In this document: positions 16,683 through 25,783 of the stretch, piece by piece
Layout of the letters: each line of letters begins with the position of its first letter
Numbering within the stretch: position 1 is the first letter of the stretch
DNA from: Flavobacteriales bacterium
GTDB taxonomy: Bacteria; Bacteroidota; Bacteroidia; Flavobacteriales; TMED113
DNA: 38,379 nucleotides
NCBI GenBank assembly: GCA_002714185.1
Contig: PAWM01000014.1
Span: forward strand, 1 to 38,379
Direction: 5' to 3'
The notes under the pieces: generated by a model
Database searches by the model: none
The model's input: the letters and a program-made list of their open reading frames with translations, nothing else
Told to the model about the DNA's origin: nothing
Position numbers and translations under genes: made by a program

Positions 16683-18272
16683 TTATTTGTTTAAAAATGA
16701 TCTTTTATTCTCCACAAAAGAGAATAATAAAATAACAATTGCTAAAAAAGCAGATATTCTCCCTAGAAAATCTCCATGCTGTACATAAAAAGTTTTTTTA
16801 TTATATAGTGGAATACATTGTTTGAGAGTTGATTTTTTATCCCAATCAACACTTAACTCTATCTCACCTAATTGATTAATAATAGAAGAAACACCTGTGT
16901 TTGCAGAACGAGCTACATACCTTCTCGTTTCAATTGCTCTTAAGGTAGCATACATATTATGCTGTTGGAACCCACTAGTTTTTTTCCACCAACCATCATT
17001 TGTAATAATAAAAATAACTTGAGCTCCTTTGCTAATAAATTTCCGCACATAATCACCATATATTGATTCATAACAAATAATTGGTGCACTAAGATAATTT
17101 TTTGACGATGAAAACAAAGACACTGTATCTTGTTTTGTGAAATTACCAACAGAAGTAGAATTACCTATTTTTAGAACTTTATCTTTTATGAAGGGATACA
17201 AAATATTTTGAAACGGCATCTGCTCTGCACCTGGAACTAATTTAGATTTAAAATAGTAATTAAGATTTAAATTGTTTAAATGAACAGCTGCATTATGTAC
17301 TTGATAAAATTGATTTTTATGACTTGAAAAAGATTTTGCTGTAGCAGATTTAGGAGATAATTTAAGAATCATAGATCCTACAACTAAATTTAAATTCGGA
17401 TATTGTCTTATTAATTGATTAAAAAATTTCACATCAATATTTTGCTCCATTTTATGATGCCATATTGGTGAACTTAAAAAAGTTTCAGGCAATATTATAT
17501 AATCCAGTGTACTATCAATTTCCGATGATATAAAATTTAACATTGAAATAGTTTGATCCTGCTGAGAGATGGAAAACTTTTCCTTATAAGGATCAATATT
17601 TGGCTGTACTACTAAAACATTTACACTCTCTTCAGCTTCTATTAACTTATTTGCTTCATACATGTAAAGAGAAAAACACATAGGTGTGAAAATGCTTATA
17701 ATAATGATAGAGAGATAGATATTTCTAAAATAAGAATTGTATATATTTCTATATAATTGAAAAAATAAAAGATTAATAATAAAAACCCACAGAGTCCCAC
17801 CTAGCACTCCAGTTATAGAATACCATTGAATCCAGAGGGTGTGACCTGCAAACACATTACCTAAAGTTAACCAGGGCCAACTTAGATCCCAATTTAAATG
17901 TAAATACTCAAAAGCAATCCATAAAATAGGCAGCAACCATAAAGGGTTGTGTAATTTTAGTGCATTTTTAATCTTATTATAAAGAAAAAATACAAAAGTC
18001 ATAAAAAAAGAATTACATAAAATTGCGAAAACTGCCCCAGCAAAATGAGCATGCCTAACCCATGAAGTTGTACATAAATTGAATAAAAAAAATGCTAAAT
18101 AAATATAGATATAATAATTTCTTAAATTCAATTTATGATCTTGCTCACTTGATGCAATTATAAAAAGTGGTACTAGTGATATAAATATTAGGAAAATAAA
18201 ACTTGTGTTAGGTGGCCAACTCAAAAAAAGTATTAAACCTGACAGAATTGATAAAATTATTTTTTTTAACAT
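16683..18272 (-). CDS. lnt: Apolipoprotein N-acyltransferase
   Basis: Inner-membrane enzyme that adds the third acyl chain to lipoproteins. It is 529 residues, with about six membrane segments in the first 200 residues, a periplasmic nitrilase domain and one C-terminal helix. The nitrilase-type triad is visible as Glu263 in LPETFLSSP, Lys344 in KSKLVPGAEQMPF and Cys400 in ICYESIYGDY. The conserved ITNDGWW and RYVARSANTG segments follow. Divergent from pssA, with 38 nt between start codons. Likely substrates include the small lipoprotein encoded at 35837. Confidence 0.95.
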   Translation of the reverse strand: MLKKIILSILSGLILFLSWPPNTSFIFLIFISLVPLFIIASSEQDHKLNLRNYYIYIYLAFFLFNLCTTSWVRHAHFAGAVFAILCNSFFMTFVFFLYNKIKNALKLHNPLWLLPILWIAFEYLHLNWDLSWPWLTLGNVFAGHTLWIQWYSITGVLGGTLWVFIINLLFFQLYRNIYNSYFRNIYLSIIIISIFTPMCFSLYMYEANKLIEAEESVNVLVVQPNIDPYKEKFSISQQDQTISMLNFISSEIDSTLDYIILPETFLSSPIWHHKMEQNIDVKFFNQLIRQYPNLNLVVGSMILKLSPKSATAKSFSSHKNQFYQVHNAAVHLNNLNLNYYFKSKLVPGAEQMPFQNILYPFIKDKVLKIGNSTSVGNFTKQDTVSLFSSSKNYLSAPIICYESIYGDYVRKFISKGAQVIFIITNDGWWKKTSGFQQHNMYATLRAIETRRYVARSANTGVSSIINQLGEIELSVDWDKKSTLKQCIPLYNKKTFYVQHGDFLGRISAFLAIVILLFSFVENKRSFLNK

Positions 18273-18310
18273 AGCAATAAATATAAAATAATTCTATCTT
18301 ATCTGAAAAA

Positions 18311-18985
18311 ATGAAAAAATATATACCACACATCATAACTTTAACAAGTTTGTGCTTAGGCATAATTTCGATTATTGAAAGTTGTAACTTAAATTTTAAT
18401 ACTTCCTCTTATTTAATATTTATATGCTTGTTTTTAGATGCTGTTGACGGAAGTATTGCAAGATACTTAAATACTAATTCTGAATTTGGTAAACAATTAG
18501 ATAGTATTAGTGATATGATAGCATTTGGTTTAGCACCTGGAATACTAATATATAATTTTATGGATTTTAAATTTGAAAATTCCACAATAGCTTTCACTGC
18601 ATTTATTATTCCAATATGTTCTTCATTAAGATTGGCTAAATATAATATTACAAATCACAACAAGTCTTTTAAGGGTGTAACAACCCCCGTAAATGCTATT
18701 TTTTTTAGCTCACTACCTTTAATAAATAGTTATACACTGAATGAAACGATATACAATGTATTCATTAATCAATTTAATATAACTTTGTTTATAATTATTA
18801 TGTCTTTGTTATTAATTAGCTCAATAACAACATTTAGCATAAGAATTGATGAAATCAGACAGGATAAAAGAAAATTATTTTTTATTTTTATTTCACTATC
18901 TATATTATTCTTTTTTGAATTTACTGGATTACCAATTATAGTCTTTATTTATATTCTTTTAAGTATACTTAAAATAGTGAAATAA
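18311..18985 (+). CDS. pssA: CDP-diacylglycerol-serine O-phosphatidyltransferase
   Basis: Membrane enzyme making phosphatidylserine, precursor of phosphatidylethanolamine. It is 224 residues with several hydrophobic helices. The CDP-alcohol phosphatidyltransferase signature DGxxAR-x8-GxxxDxxxD is intact at about residues 46-69 (DGSIARYLNTNSEFGKQLDS continuing to D). It is followed 18 nt later by purS on the same strand, so the two probably share a transcript despite unrelated functions. The short spacer to the divergent lnt shows no clear promoter box. Confidence 0.92.
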   Translation: MKKYIPHIITLTSLCLGIISIIESCNLNFNTSSYLIFICLFLDAVDGSIARYLNTNSEFGKQLDSISDMIAFGLAPGILIYNFMDFKFENSTIAFTAFIIPICSSLRLAKYNITNHNKSFKGVTTPVNAIFFSSLPLINSYTLNETIYNVFINQFNITLFIIIMSLLLISSITTFSIRIDEIRQDKRKLFFIFISLSILFFFEFTGLPIIVFIYILLSILKIVK

Positions 18986-19003
18986 TAATTTTAATTTAAA
19001 CAT

Positions 19004-19258
19004 ATGAAATTTTCTGCCAAAATAAATATTATGCCTCAAGATGCATTACTAGACCCTCAAGGAAAAACAGTTGAAAATAACACATCAAAACTTGATATAA
19101 ACAATATTACTAATATTAGAATAGGAAAGCACATTACATTTTGTGTTGAAAGTAATAATAAGGAAGATGCTATTAAAACAATTGAAAATATTTGTGAAAA
19201 ACTACTGGTAAATCAAATTACTGAGAAGTATAATTACGAATTATCTAAAGAAGATTAA
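19004..19258 (+). CDS. purS: Phosphoribosylformylglycinamidine synthase subunit PurS
   Basis: Small subunit of the PurLQS complex that makes FGAM in purine synthesis, bridging PurL and PurQ. It is 84 residues with the family pattern: beta strand FSAKINIMPQ, then LLDPQGKTVENN, the IRIGKHITF segment and a terminal helix. Neither purL nor purQ is in the window. The TAA stop overlaps the stop of convergent lptB in the palindrome TTAA (19255-19258). Confidence 0.88.
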   Translation: MKFSAKINIMPQDALLDPQGKTVENNTSKLDINNITNIRIGKHITFCVESNNKEDAIKTIENICEKLLVNQITEKYNYELSKED

Positions 19259-19974
19259 AACTTAAAGTTATCTCCTAAATATAATTTTCTTACTTCACTG
19301 TCATTAATTAATTCAGATGTTTTTCCATATTTTAAAACACTACCATCATAAAGTAAATATGACCTATCTGTTATAGACAATGTTTCCCTAACATTATGAT
19401 CTGTGATTAAAACTCCGATATTTCTGCTTTTCAATTTTTTAACCATACTTTGAATATCCTGAATTGCAATAGGATCAACTCCTGCAAAAGGTTCGTCTAA
19501 TAGAATGAAACTTGGTTTCATGGAAATTGATCTAGCTATTTCCACACGTCTTCTTTCACCCCCTGATAATAAATCAGCTCTAGTTTTTCTAATTTTCAAT
19601 AAGCCAAAATCCTCCAATATATTTTCTAGTTCCTCACATCTCTTTATATTATCTACATATAAAGTTTCAAGTACAGTTAAAATATTATCTTCAACTGACA
19701 TTTTTGTAAACACTGAAGGTTGTTGTGGCAAATAGCCCACCCCCTTTCTGGCTCTTATATACATAGGGTCTGATGAAATATCCATCTTATCTATTAAAAC
19801 ACTTCCTTCAAAGGATCTAATTAACCCAACTAACATATAGAAAGTGGTAGTTTTTCCAGCCCCATTTGGACCTAATAACCCAACAATTTCACCTCTTTTC
19901 AAATGAATAGACACATCGTTCACAACATACCTATCTCCATATTTCTTTTTTAAATTATTAGCTGTAAGAATCAT
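19255..19974 (-). CDS. lptB: LPS export ABC transporter ATP-binding protein
   Basis: Cytoplasmic ATPase that powers LPS extraction from the inner membrane with LptFG. It is 239 residues. Walker A is GPNGAGKTTT (about 35-44), the Q-loop is GYLPQQPSVF, the ABC signature is LLSGGERRRVEIAR, Walker B is FILLDEPFAGVDPIA, and the switch histidine is in ITDHNVRETL. FAGVDPIAI is typical of LptB. The ATG overlaps the tatC TGA by four bases. No other lpt gene is present here. Confidence 0.95.
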   Translation of the reverse strand: MILTANNLKKKYGDRYVVNDVSIHLKRGEIVGLLGPNGAGKTTTFYMLVGLIRSFEGSVLIDKMDISSDPMYIRARKGVGYLPQQPSVFTKMSVEDNILTVLETLYVDNIKRCEELENILEDFGLLKIRKTRADLLSGGERRRVEIARSISMKPSFILLDEPFAGVDPIAIQDIQSMVKKLKSRNIGVLITDHNVRETLSITDRSYLLYDGSVLKYGKTSELINDSEVRKLYLGDNFKF

Positions 19975-20750
19975 GTTTTAGAGGATGTTAAAGTAGCAAC
20001 TAAAATTGAAAATTCGTATAACAAAAATATTGGTAATCCTATCAAAATTTGGCTAAATATATCAGGTGGTGTTAATATCGATGCAATTATTAATATAATA
20101 ACGAATGAATGTCGTCTATATTGCCTCAATTGTTTAGAGTTTATAAAATTAAATCTTGTTAAAAAATAAACACATAACGGTAGCTGAAATAATAATCCTG
20201 TTGTTAAAATGATAGTTGTAATAGTTTTAATAAATGAAATAAAATGAATATTATTTTCAATCACATCACTAATCATATATGAACTTAAAAAATTAATTGA
20301 AAAAGGAATAATTACATAATAACCAAATACAATACCAAACACAAATAGAACAAATGAAAAGATGAAAAAAATAATTGATATTTTTTTTTCGTTCTTATAC
20401 ATAGCAGGAGAAATAAACGACCATAATTCGTATAATAAGTATGGAAAAGCGATAATTATTCCGCCAACAAAAGAAACTAAAAGATGCATAGTAAATTGAC
20501 CTGCCATTTCAACATTCATTAAAATAAAAGGCATGTCTTTTATACACAATTTTTCCGATAAATTACATAAAAAAATATATGTAGGGAAATCATTGTTTTT
20601 ACATGCAAAAACAATGTTGTCAAAAATAAATGATTTATTTAAAAATGCTATTAATGCACCTACACAAATAGCACACAAAGATCTAGTAAAGTGCCATCTT
20701 AATTCCTCTAAATGAGTTAGAAATGGTTGTTTATCATTAACTTCTTCCAT
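19971..20750 (-). CDS. tatC: Sec-independent (Tat) translocase subunit TatC
   Basis: Six-helix inner-membrane receptor for twin-arginine signal peptides. It is 259 residues. The N-terminal FLTHLEELRWHFTRSL and the loop YELWSFISPAMYKNEK with its conserved glutamate are diagnostic of TatC. No TatA or TatB is encoded nearby, which is normal in Flavobacteriales. It lies 4 nt downstream of kdsD and overlaps lptB by 4 nt, forming the kdsD-tatC-lptB unit. Confidence 0.95.
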   Translation of the reverse strand: MEEVNDKQPFLTHLEELRWHFTRSLCAICVGALIAFLNKSFIFDNIVFACKNNDFPTYIFLCNLSEKLCIKDMPFILMNVEMAGQFTMHLLVSFVGGIIIAFPYLLYELWSFISPAMYKNEKKISIIFFIFSFVLFVFGIVFGYYVIIPFSINFLSSYMISDVIENNIHFISFIKTITTIILTTGLLFQLPLCVYFLTRFNFINSKQLRQYRRHSFVIILIIASILTPPDIFSQILIGLPIFLLYEFSILVATLTSSKT

Positions 20751-20754
20751 AGAA

Positions 20755-21720
20755 TTAAAAAATATTATGTTTTACGATATCATGTAAATGAATAATTCCA
20801 CAATACTCATCTTCTGAAAAAACTAATAATTGAGTAATACTATATTTCTTCATAATACTAAATGCTTTATAAGCTAATTCATTTTTATTAATTGTTTTTG
20901 GATTAAGTGTCATTAAATCAGATGCAAGTACATTTGAAATATCTTGTCTAGTTTCTAGCATTCTTCTAAGATCACCGTCAGTAATAATACCAATAATTTT
21001 TTTATCAAGAGATACTGCAGTAGCACCTTGCCTATTTGATGAAATTGCAATAATTACTTTCTCTAAAGTATCCGTTGCTAATACTAAAGGCTGAGTATGA
21101 AAATCACATAAATCATTAACAGATAGATTCAACTTCTTACCCAATGACCCACCAGGATGAACTTTCGCAAAATCTTCCTCGGTAAAATTATTTAGTTGCA
21201 ATAAACTAACTGCTATTGCATCACCCATAACTAATTGAGCCGTAGTACTAGTAGTTGGTGCTAAATTATTTGGACAAGCTTCTTTAATAATAGAGACATC
21301 TAGTATAAAATCTGAATTTATTGCTAAATAAGACTCTTTATTTCCAGTCATTGCAATTATTTTAACATTCATTTTTTTTATTAACGGTAATAATTTTATT
21401 AACTCTTCCGTGTTACCACTTTTGGAAATAAATAATACAATATCATTATTATTAATATTACCCATATCACCATGTAAAGCATCACTTGCGTGTATAAATG
21501 ATGCAAGAGTCCCTGTTGAATTTAAAGTAGCTACAATTTTTCTGCCAATTATACCGCTTTTACCTAATCCAATAACAATAAGTCGACCTGAATTGTTTGA
21601 AATTAACTCAACAATTATTTGAAAATCTTCGTTAATTCTATCAATTAAAGTGTTTAAAGATGCTAACTGCTCTTTAATTAATTTTTTTGCTGTTTTGATA
21701 ATATCAATGTGCTTTTTCAT
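20755..21720 (-). CDS. kdsD: KpsF/GutQ-type arabinose-5-phosphate isomerase
   Basis: Converts ribulose-5-phosphate to arabinose-5-phosphate, the first step of Kdo synthesis for LPS. It is 321 residues: an N-terminal SIS domain with GLGKSGIIGRK, HGDMGNI and FISKSGNTEE, the family stretch APTTSTTAQLVMGDA, and VHPGGSLGKKL. Two CBS domains follow (about 205-321). Placed with lptB, this fits an envelope role. A candidate -7 box lies upstream at 21757-21764. Arabinose-5-phosphate is the family substrate; GutQ-like sugar specificity cannot be excluded. Confidence 0.92.
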   Translation of the reverse strand: MKKHIDIIKTAKKLIKEQLASLNTLIDRINEDFQIIVELISNNSGRLIVIGLGKSGIIGRKIVATLNSTGTLASFIHASDALHGDMGNINNNDIVLFISKSGNTEELIKLLPLIKKMNVKIIAMTGNKESYLAINSDFILDVSIIKEACPNNLAPTTSTTAQLVMGDAIAVSLLQLNNFTEEDFAKVHPGGSLGKKLNLSVNDLCDFHTQPLVLATDTLEKVIIAISSNRQGATAVSLDKKIIGIITDGDLRRMLETRQDISNVLASDLMTLNPKTINKNELAYKAFSIMKKYSITQLLVFSEDEYCGIIHLHDIVKHNIF

Positions 21721-21756
21721 ATTTAAATTCTAAAAAAAGAATTAACTTAATATAGG

Positions 21757-21764
21757 CAAACTTA
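21757..21764 (-). promoter_or_regulatory. Candidate -7 promoter box for kdsD-tatC-lptB
   Basis: The minus strand reads TAAGTTTG, a TANNTTTG match, 36 nt upstream of the kdsD ATG within the 75-nt gap to divergent recQ. No well-spaced -33 TTG is seen. Confidence 0.4.
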
Positions 21765-21795
21765 ATTGTATTTTTATTAAAAATCTCATTTACAA

Positions 21796-23925
21796 ATGGA
21801 AAACATCAATAAACAAATTAATAATTGTTTAAACACATTTTTTGGATTTAAAAAATTTAAAGGCAAGCAAGAGCATGCAATTAAATCTATAATAAATGGA
21901 AATAACACATTTGTAATTATGCCAACTGGCGGAGGAAAATCATTGTGCTACCAATTACCTGCTATTTTACTTGAGGGGACTGCAATAATTATATCTCCTT
22001 TAATTGCATTAATGAAAAATCAAGTTGACTCAATTAGAAGTTATGCTAATAATAATAATATTGCACATTTTTTCAACTCAAGCTTATCAAACAGCGAAAG
22101 AGAGATTGTGAAAAAGAATGTTATAAATGGAAATACAAAATTATTATTTGTTGCACCAGAAACAATTAACAAGAAACAAAATTTAGATTTTTTAAAAAAA
22201 TGTGAAATTTCTTTTTTTGCTATTGATGAAGCTCACTGTATTTCTGAATGGGGCCATGATTTTCGCCCTGAATATAGGAGATTAAAAAAGACCATTAATG
22301 AAATTACTAATAAGCCTATTATTGCTTTAACAGCAACAGCAACAAAAAAAGTAAAAAATGATATCATTAAAAATTTAGGCATTGAAAACAGTAAAGTATT
22401 TACTTCGTCATTTAACAGACCTAATCTATACTATGAAATTCGTGAAGAAAAAAATGTAGAAAAAAATATCATTAAATTTATAAAACAAAACCCAAATAAA
22501 TCAGGTATTATATATTGCTTGTCTAGAAAAAAAGCGGAGGAAATTTCTGAACTCTTAAATTTAAATAATTTAAATAGCTTACCGTATCATGCAGGATTAG
22601 AACAAAAGATTCGTATGCAAACTCAGGATGCATTTTTAATGGAAAAAATTAATATTGTAGTTGCTACTATTGCTTTTGGTATGGGAATTGACAAACCCGA
22701 TGTTAGATATGTAATCCACTATAACTTACCTAAAAGTTTAGAAAATTATTATCAAGAAACTGGAAGATGTGGTCGAGATGGCGGAGAAGGACAATGCATT
22801 TTATATTATAAAAAAGAAGATGTAGAAAAATTTCAAAACTTTAACTCTAAAAAAAATGGGAATGAAAAAGAAATTAGCATTCGACTATTAGAAGAAATGG
22901 TGACATATATTGAAAATTCAAACTGTCGAAGAAAGAAAATATTACATTATTTCGGTGAAGAATATGACACCTCAAATTGTGAAAAAAAATGTGATAATTG
23001 CAAATATCCAACCCAAGAAAAAGATTTTCAAATTCATTTAATGAATATAATAACCACACTGCTTAAACAAAATAATTTAATTGACACAAATCAATTAATA
23101 ACAAGAATTCTAACAGAAAAGAAAGATGATGCAAATCAACTTTTGGAGTTAAACCAGCAAATTCTTAAACAAATAATTGAAAAAGCAATTACAGATAATC
23201 TAATAATAAAAGATGTCAATTCTAATAGTAAATTAAAAATTACGAAAAAGGGAGAATTATATTTAAACCAACCTTCGCCTTTTATGATTTATCAAAAAGT
23301 TAAAAAAATAATTAAAAAAGAAAAGTTAACATTTGATTATAAACTAGTATCAATTTTAAAAGAAATTAGAAAAAAAATATCCATTGAAAAAAACGTGCCT
23401 CCATTTATTATATTTCAAGACCCTTCTATTCATGATATGGCAATGCAATTTCCAACAAATAATGAAGAATTCAAAAATATTGTAGGAGTCGGGGAAGGTA
23501 AAATAAAAAAATATGGAGAACCGTTCATTCTTGCAATTCAAGAATATGTGAAATTAAATAATATTAATAGAAGTGAAGATTATGTCATTAAATCTAAACC
23601 TAAAAAGAATGATCTTAAAATATTTATTATTCAAAGTGCTGATAGAAAATTAGCATTTGATGATATTATAGAACAAAAAAATATCTCAATGGACATTTTG
23701 ATAGATGAAATAGAGAGTATTGTTAATTCTGGTACAAAAATTAATATTGATTACCATCTTGATTATCTTTTAGAGGATTCTCAACAAGATGAAATCTATG
23801 ACTACTTTATTAACGAAGCAGATAATGACTCTATAGTAGATGCTATAGAATATTTTGAAAATGAATACGAAGAGGAAGAAATGAGATTAATGAAAATTAA
23901 ATTATTCTCAGATTTAGCAAATTAG
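21796..23925 (+). CDS. recQ: ATP-dependent DNA helicase RecQ
   Basis: Superfamily-2 3'-5' DNA helicase in recombination and repair, 709 residues. Walker A PTGGGKS is at residues 43-49, the DEAH box in AIDEAHCISEWGHDFRPEY (about 141-159), and motif VI in YQETGRCGRDG. The RQC zinc-binding cysteines appear as NCRRKK and NCEKKCDNC (about 375-402). The HRDC domain is at about 530-595. A C-terminal extension of roughly 100 residues with an acidic end (EYEEEEMRLMK) is common in Bacteroidota RecQ. The last 29 nt overlap the 3' end of the convergent M20 gene. Confidence 0.96.
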   Translation: MENINKQINNCLNTFFGFKKFKGKQEHAIKSIINGNNTFVIMPTGGGKSLCYQLPAILLEGTAIIISPLIALMKNQVDSIRSYANNNNIAHFFNSSLSNSEREIVKKNVINGNTKLLFVAPETINKKQNLDFLKKCEISFFAIDEAHCISEWGHDFRPEYRRLKKTINEITNKPIIALTATATKKVKNDIIKNLGIENSKVFTSSFNRPNLYYEIREEKNVEKNIIKFIKQNPNKSGIIYCLSRKKAEEISELLNLNNLNSLPYHAGLEQKIRMQTQDAFLMEKINIVVATIAFGMGIDKPDVRYVIHYNLPKSLENYYQETGRCGRDGGEGQCILYYKKEDVEKFQNFNSKKNGNEKEISIRLLEEMVTYIENSNCRRKKILHYFGEEYDTSNCEKKCDNCKYPTQEKDFQIHLMNIITTLLKQNNLIDTNQLITRILTEKKDDANQLLELNQQILKQIIEKAITDNLIIKDVNSNSKLKITKKGELYLNQPSPFMIYQKVKKIIKKEKLTFDYKLVSILKEIRKKISIEKNVPPFIIFQDPSIHDMAMQFPTNNEEFKNIVGVGEGKIKKYGEPFILAIQEYVKLNNINRSEDYVIKSKPKKNDLKIFIIQSADRKLAFDDIIEQKNISMDILIDEIESIVNSGTKINIDYHLDYLLEDSQQDEIYDYFINEADNDSIVDAIEYFENEYEEEEMRLMKIKLFSDLAN

Positions 23926-25114
23926 AGATAACTATATAACTCATTAACCCTACTCCTAACTCCAAACTTTTTTCGTCAATATTAAAATTAGGAGTATGAA
24001 CTAAATGAGTAATTCCCTTTTTTTTATTTGCAACACCTAATCTAAAAAAACAAGAGGGGCATTCTTGTGAAAAATACGAAAAATCTTCTGACGCCATTCT
24101 AATATCTAAATCTCTCACAGAATCAGTATCTAAAAAATATCTACTAATTATTTTACATTTTTCTGTTAATGTTGGATCATTATATAAAGTCGGGTAACCT
24201 TTTTTAATTTCAAGATTACAAGAAATAGAATATTTATTTTCTATCTGTTTTGTTTGTTCAATTAATAATTTATGGACTTCGTTTCTAAAATGCTCATCAA
24301 GTGTTCTGAGTGTTCCCTGTAGAAAAGCTTTTTCAGGAATTACATTTGATGCACCATATGCATGAAAATCACCAAATTCGAGTACATATTTATTTGAATT
24401 TAACTTTTTTGCAAAATCTAATATATTTTTTTTTATTAAAAGAATAGTTTCTGCAGCAGCTGTAATAGGGTTGTTTACCTTTTCAGGAAGAGCTGCATGG
24501 CCACCCTTACCTTTAATGGTTATATATAACTCATCACATGCTGCCATATACTGCCCTGAGCGAAAACCAACATAACCAACTTCAAACTCAGGATACACAT
24601 GTAATGCGAACATTTTATCAATTTTTGGATTCATTAAAACACCATCTTTAATCATAATAGATGCACCTCCAGGTAACTTTTCTTCCGCAGGCTGAAAAAT
24701 TAATTTAATAGTTCCAAATAATTTACCTTTTAATGAATTCAACACAATTGCAACACCAAGGGCAATAGCAGTATGCACATCATGACCACAAGCATGCATA
24801 ACTCCTTTATTTATTGATTTATAAGAAATTTCATTTTTCTCTTGAATTGGTAAAGCATCCATATCAGCTCTGATTCCAATAACCTGTGATTGAGGATTTC
24901 TACATTGAATTAAAGCAACTACACCATCCCCGCCAATATTATTTTCAAAAGGAATATTATACTTTTTTAGTACCGAGCATACATATGATGATGTGTTTTT
25001 TTCATTAAATGACAGCTCAGGATGTTGATGAATCCATCGCCTAATTTCAATAACCTCTTTCAAAATTGATTGAGTATTTTTTTTTACTACATTTTTAATA
25101 TATTCGTGATTCAA
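23897..25114 (-). CDS. M20 family amidohydrolase (N-acyl-amino-acid hydrolase type)
   Basis: Metal-dependent hydrolase removing an acyl group from an amino acid or related amide, 405 residues. Metal-binding and catalytic segments: HACGHDVHTAIALG (about 112-125), FQPAEEKLPGGA with the EE pair, the dimerisation domain with GKGGHAALPE, and the C-terminal ASEDFSYF. The start is a TTG at 25114; no ATG lies upstream in frame, and the resulting N-terminus through EVIEIRRWIHQHPELSFNE matches family length. Substrate (hippurate, N-acetyl amino acid, indole-acetyl conjugates) is undetermined. No signal peptide is seen. Confidence 0.9.
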   Translation of the reverse strand: MNHEYIKNVVKKNTQSILKEVIEIRRWIHQHPELSFNEKNTSSYVCSVLKKYNIPFENNIGGDGVVALIQCRNPQSQVIGIRADMDALPIQEKNEISYKSINKGVMHACGHDVHTAIALGVAIVLNSLKGKLFGTIKLIFQPAEEKLPGGASIMIKDGVLMNPKIDKMFALHVYPEFEVGYVGFRSGQYMAACDELYITIKGKGGHAALPEKVNNPITAAAETILLIKKNILDFAKKLNSNKYVLEFGDFHAYGASNVIPEKAFLQGTLRTLDEHFRNEVHKLLIEQTKQIENKYSISCNLEIKKGYPTLYNDPTLTEKCKIISRYFLDTDSVRDLDIRMASEDFSYFSQECPSCFFRLGVANKKKGITHLVHTPNFNIDEKSLELGVGLMSYIVISNLLNLRII

Positions 25115-25153
25115 GAATTTTTTTTTATAATAATTATAAATGTAAATAAAGCT

Positions 25154-25783
25154 ATGAAAATTAAAAAATTTACTTTCAATTCATTTTTAGAAAACACATA
25201 TATAATTAGTTCTGGAAAAAAATGTATGATTATAGACCCAGGATGCTCAAATAAAACTGAACAACACCAGATGGATGATTACATTAAATTAAACCAACTT
25301 GAGCCAATTGAATTAATTAATACTCATTGTCACTTAGACCATATTTTTGGTAATAAATTCATTGCTGAAACATATTCACTAATTCCAAAGATGCACATCA
25401 AAGACAAACCACTTCTAGAACGATCTATGGATATTGCAAATATGTATAATGTCAAATTAGATCCTCCACCGCAAGATGTTAAATTTATAAATGAAAATGA
25501 CATTATTGAAATAGGAAAAACAAAATGGAAAATAATATTTACACCTGGACATTCGCCCGGCCATATATGTTTATTTAATGAACAGCAAAAGACTATAATA
25601 GCAGGTGATGTGTTATTTCATCTAAGTATTGGAAGAACTGACTTACCATTATCAAATCACAAAGATTTAATTGATAGCATCAACAATAAACTTTTTAGGC
25701 TAAGTGACAACACTGAAGTTTTTTGTGGCCATGGTCAAAACACAAATATAGGATTTGAAAAAATAAATAATCCTTATTTATAA
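25154..25783 (+). CDS. Metallo-beta-lactamase-fold hydrolase, glyoxalase II-like
   Basis: Binuclear metal hydrolase of 209 residues. The metal motif THCHLDH is at residues 57-63, with further ligands in PGHSPGHICLF, IAGDVLF and FCGHGQNT. It belongs to the short hydroxyacylglutathione-hydrolase-like group found in many Bacteroidota, which often act on thioesters or unknown substrates. The ATG at 25154 is chosen: the frame is open upstream to 25070, but that extension is a hydrophobic, AT-rich translation that would overlap the divergent M20 gene. Its stop codon directly abuts that of convergent kmo. Confidence 0.88.
   Translation: MKIKKFTFNSFLENTYIISSGKKCMIIDPGCSNKTEQHQMDDYIKLNQLEPIELINTHCHLDHIFGNKFIAETYSLIPKMHIKDKPLLERSMDIANMYNVKLDPPPQDVKFINENDIIEIGKTKWKIIFTPGHSPGHICLFNEQQKTIIAGDVLFHLSIGRTDLPLSNHKDLIDSINNKLFRLSDNTEVFCGHGQNTNIGFEKINNPYL

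Noticed and set aside
25070-25153. N-terminal extension of the metallo-hydrolase starting at 25070
   Set aside because: The extension translates to a low-complexity Phe/Ile stretch from AT-rich DNA and overlaps the divergent M20 start. The family N-terminus begins at the ATG at 25154.
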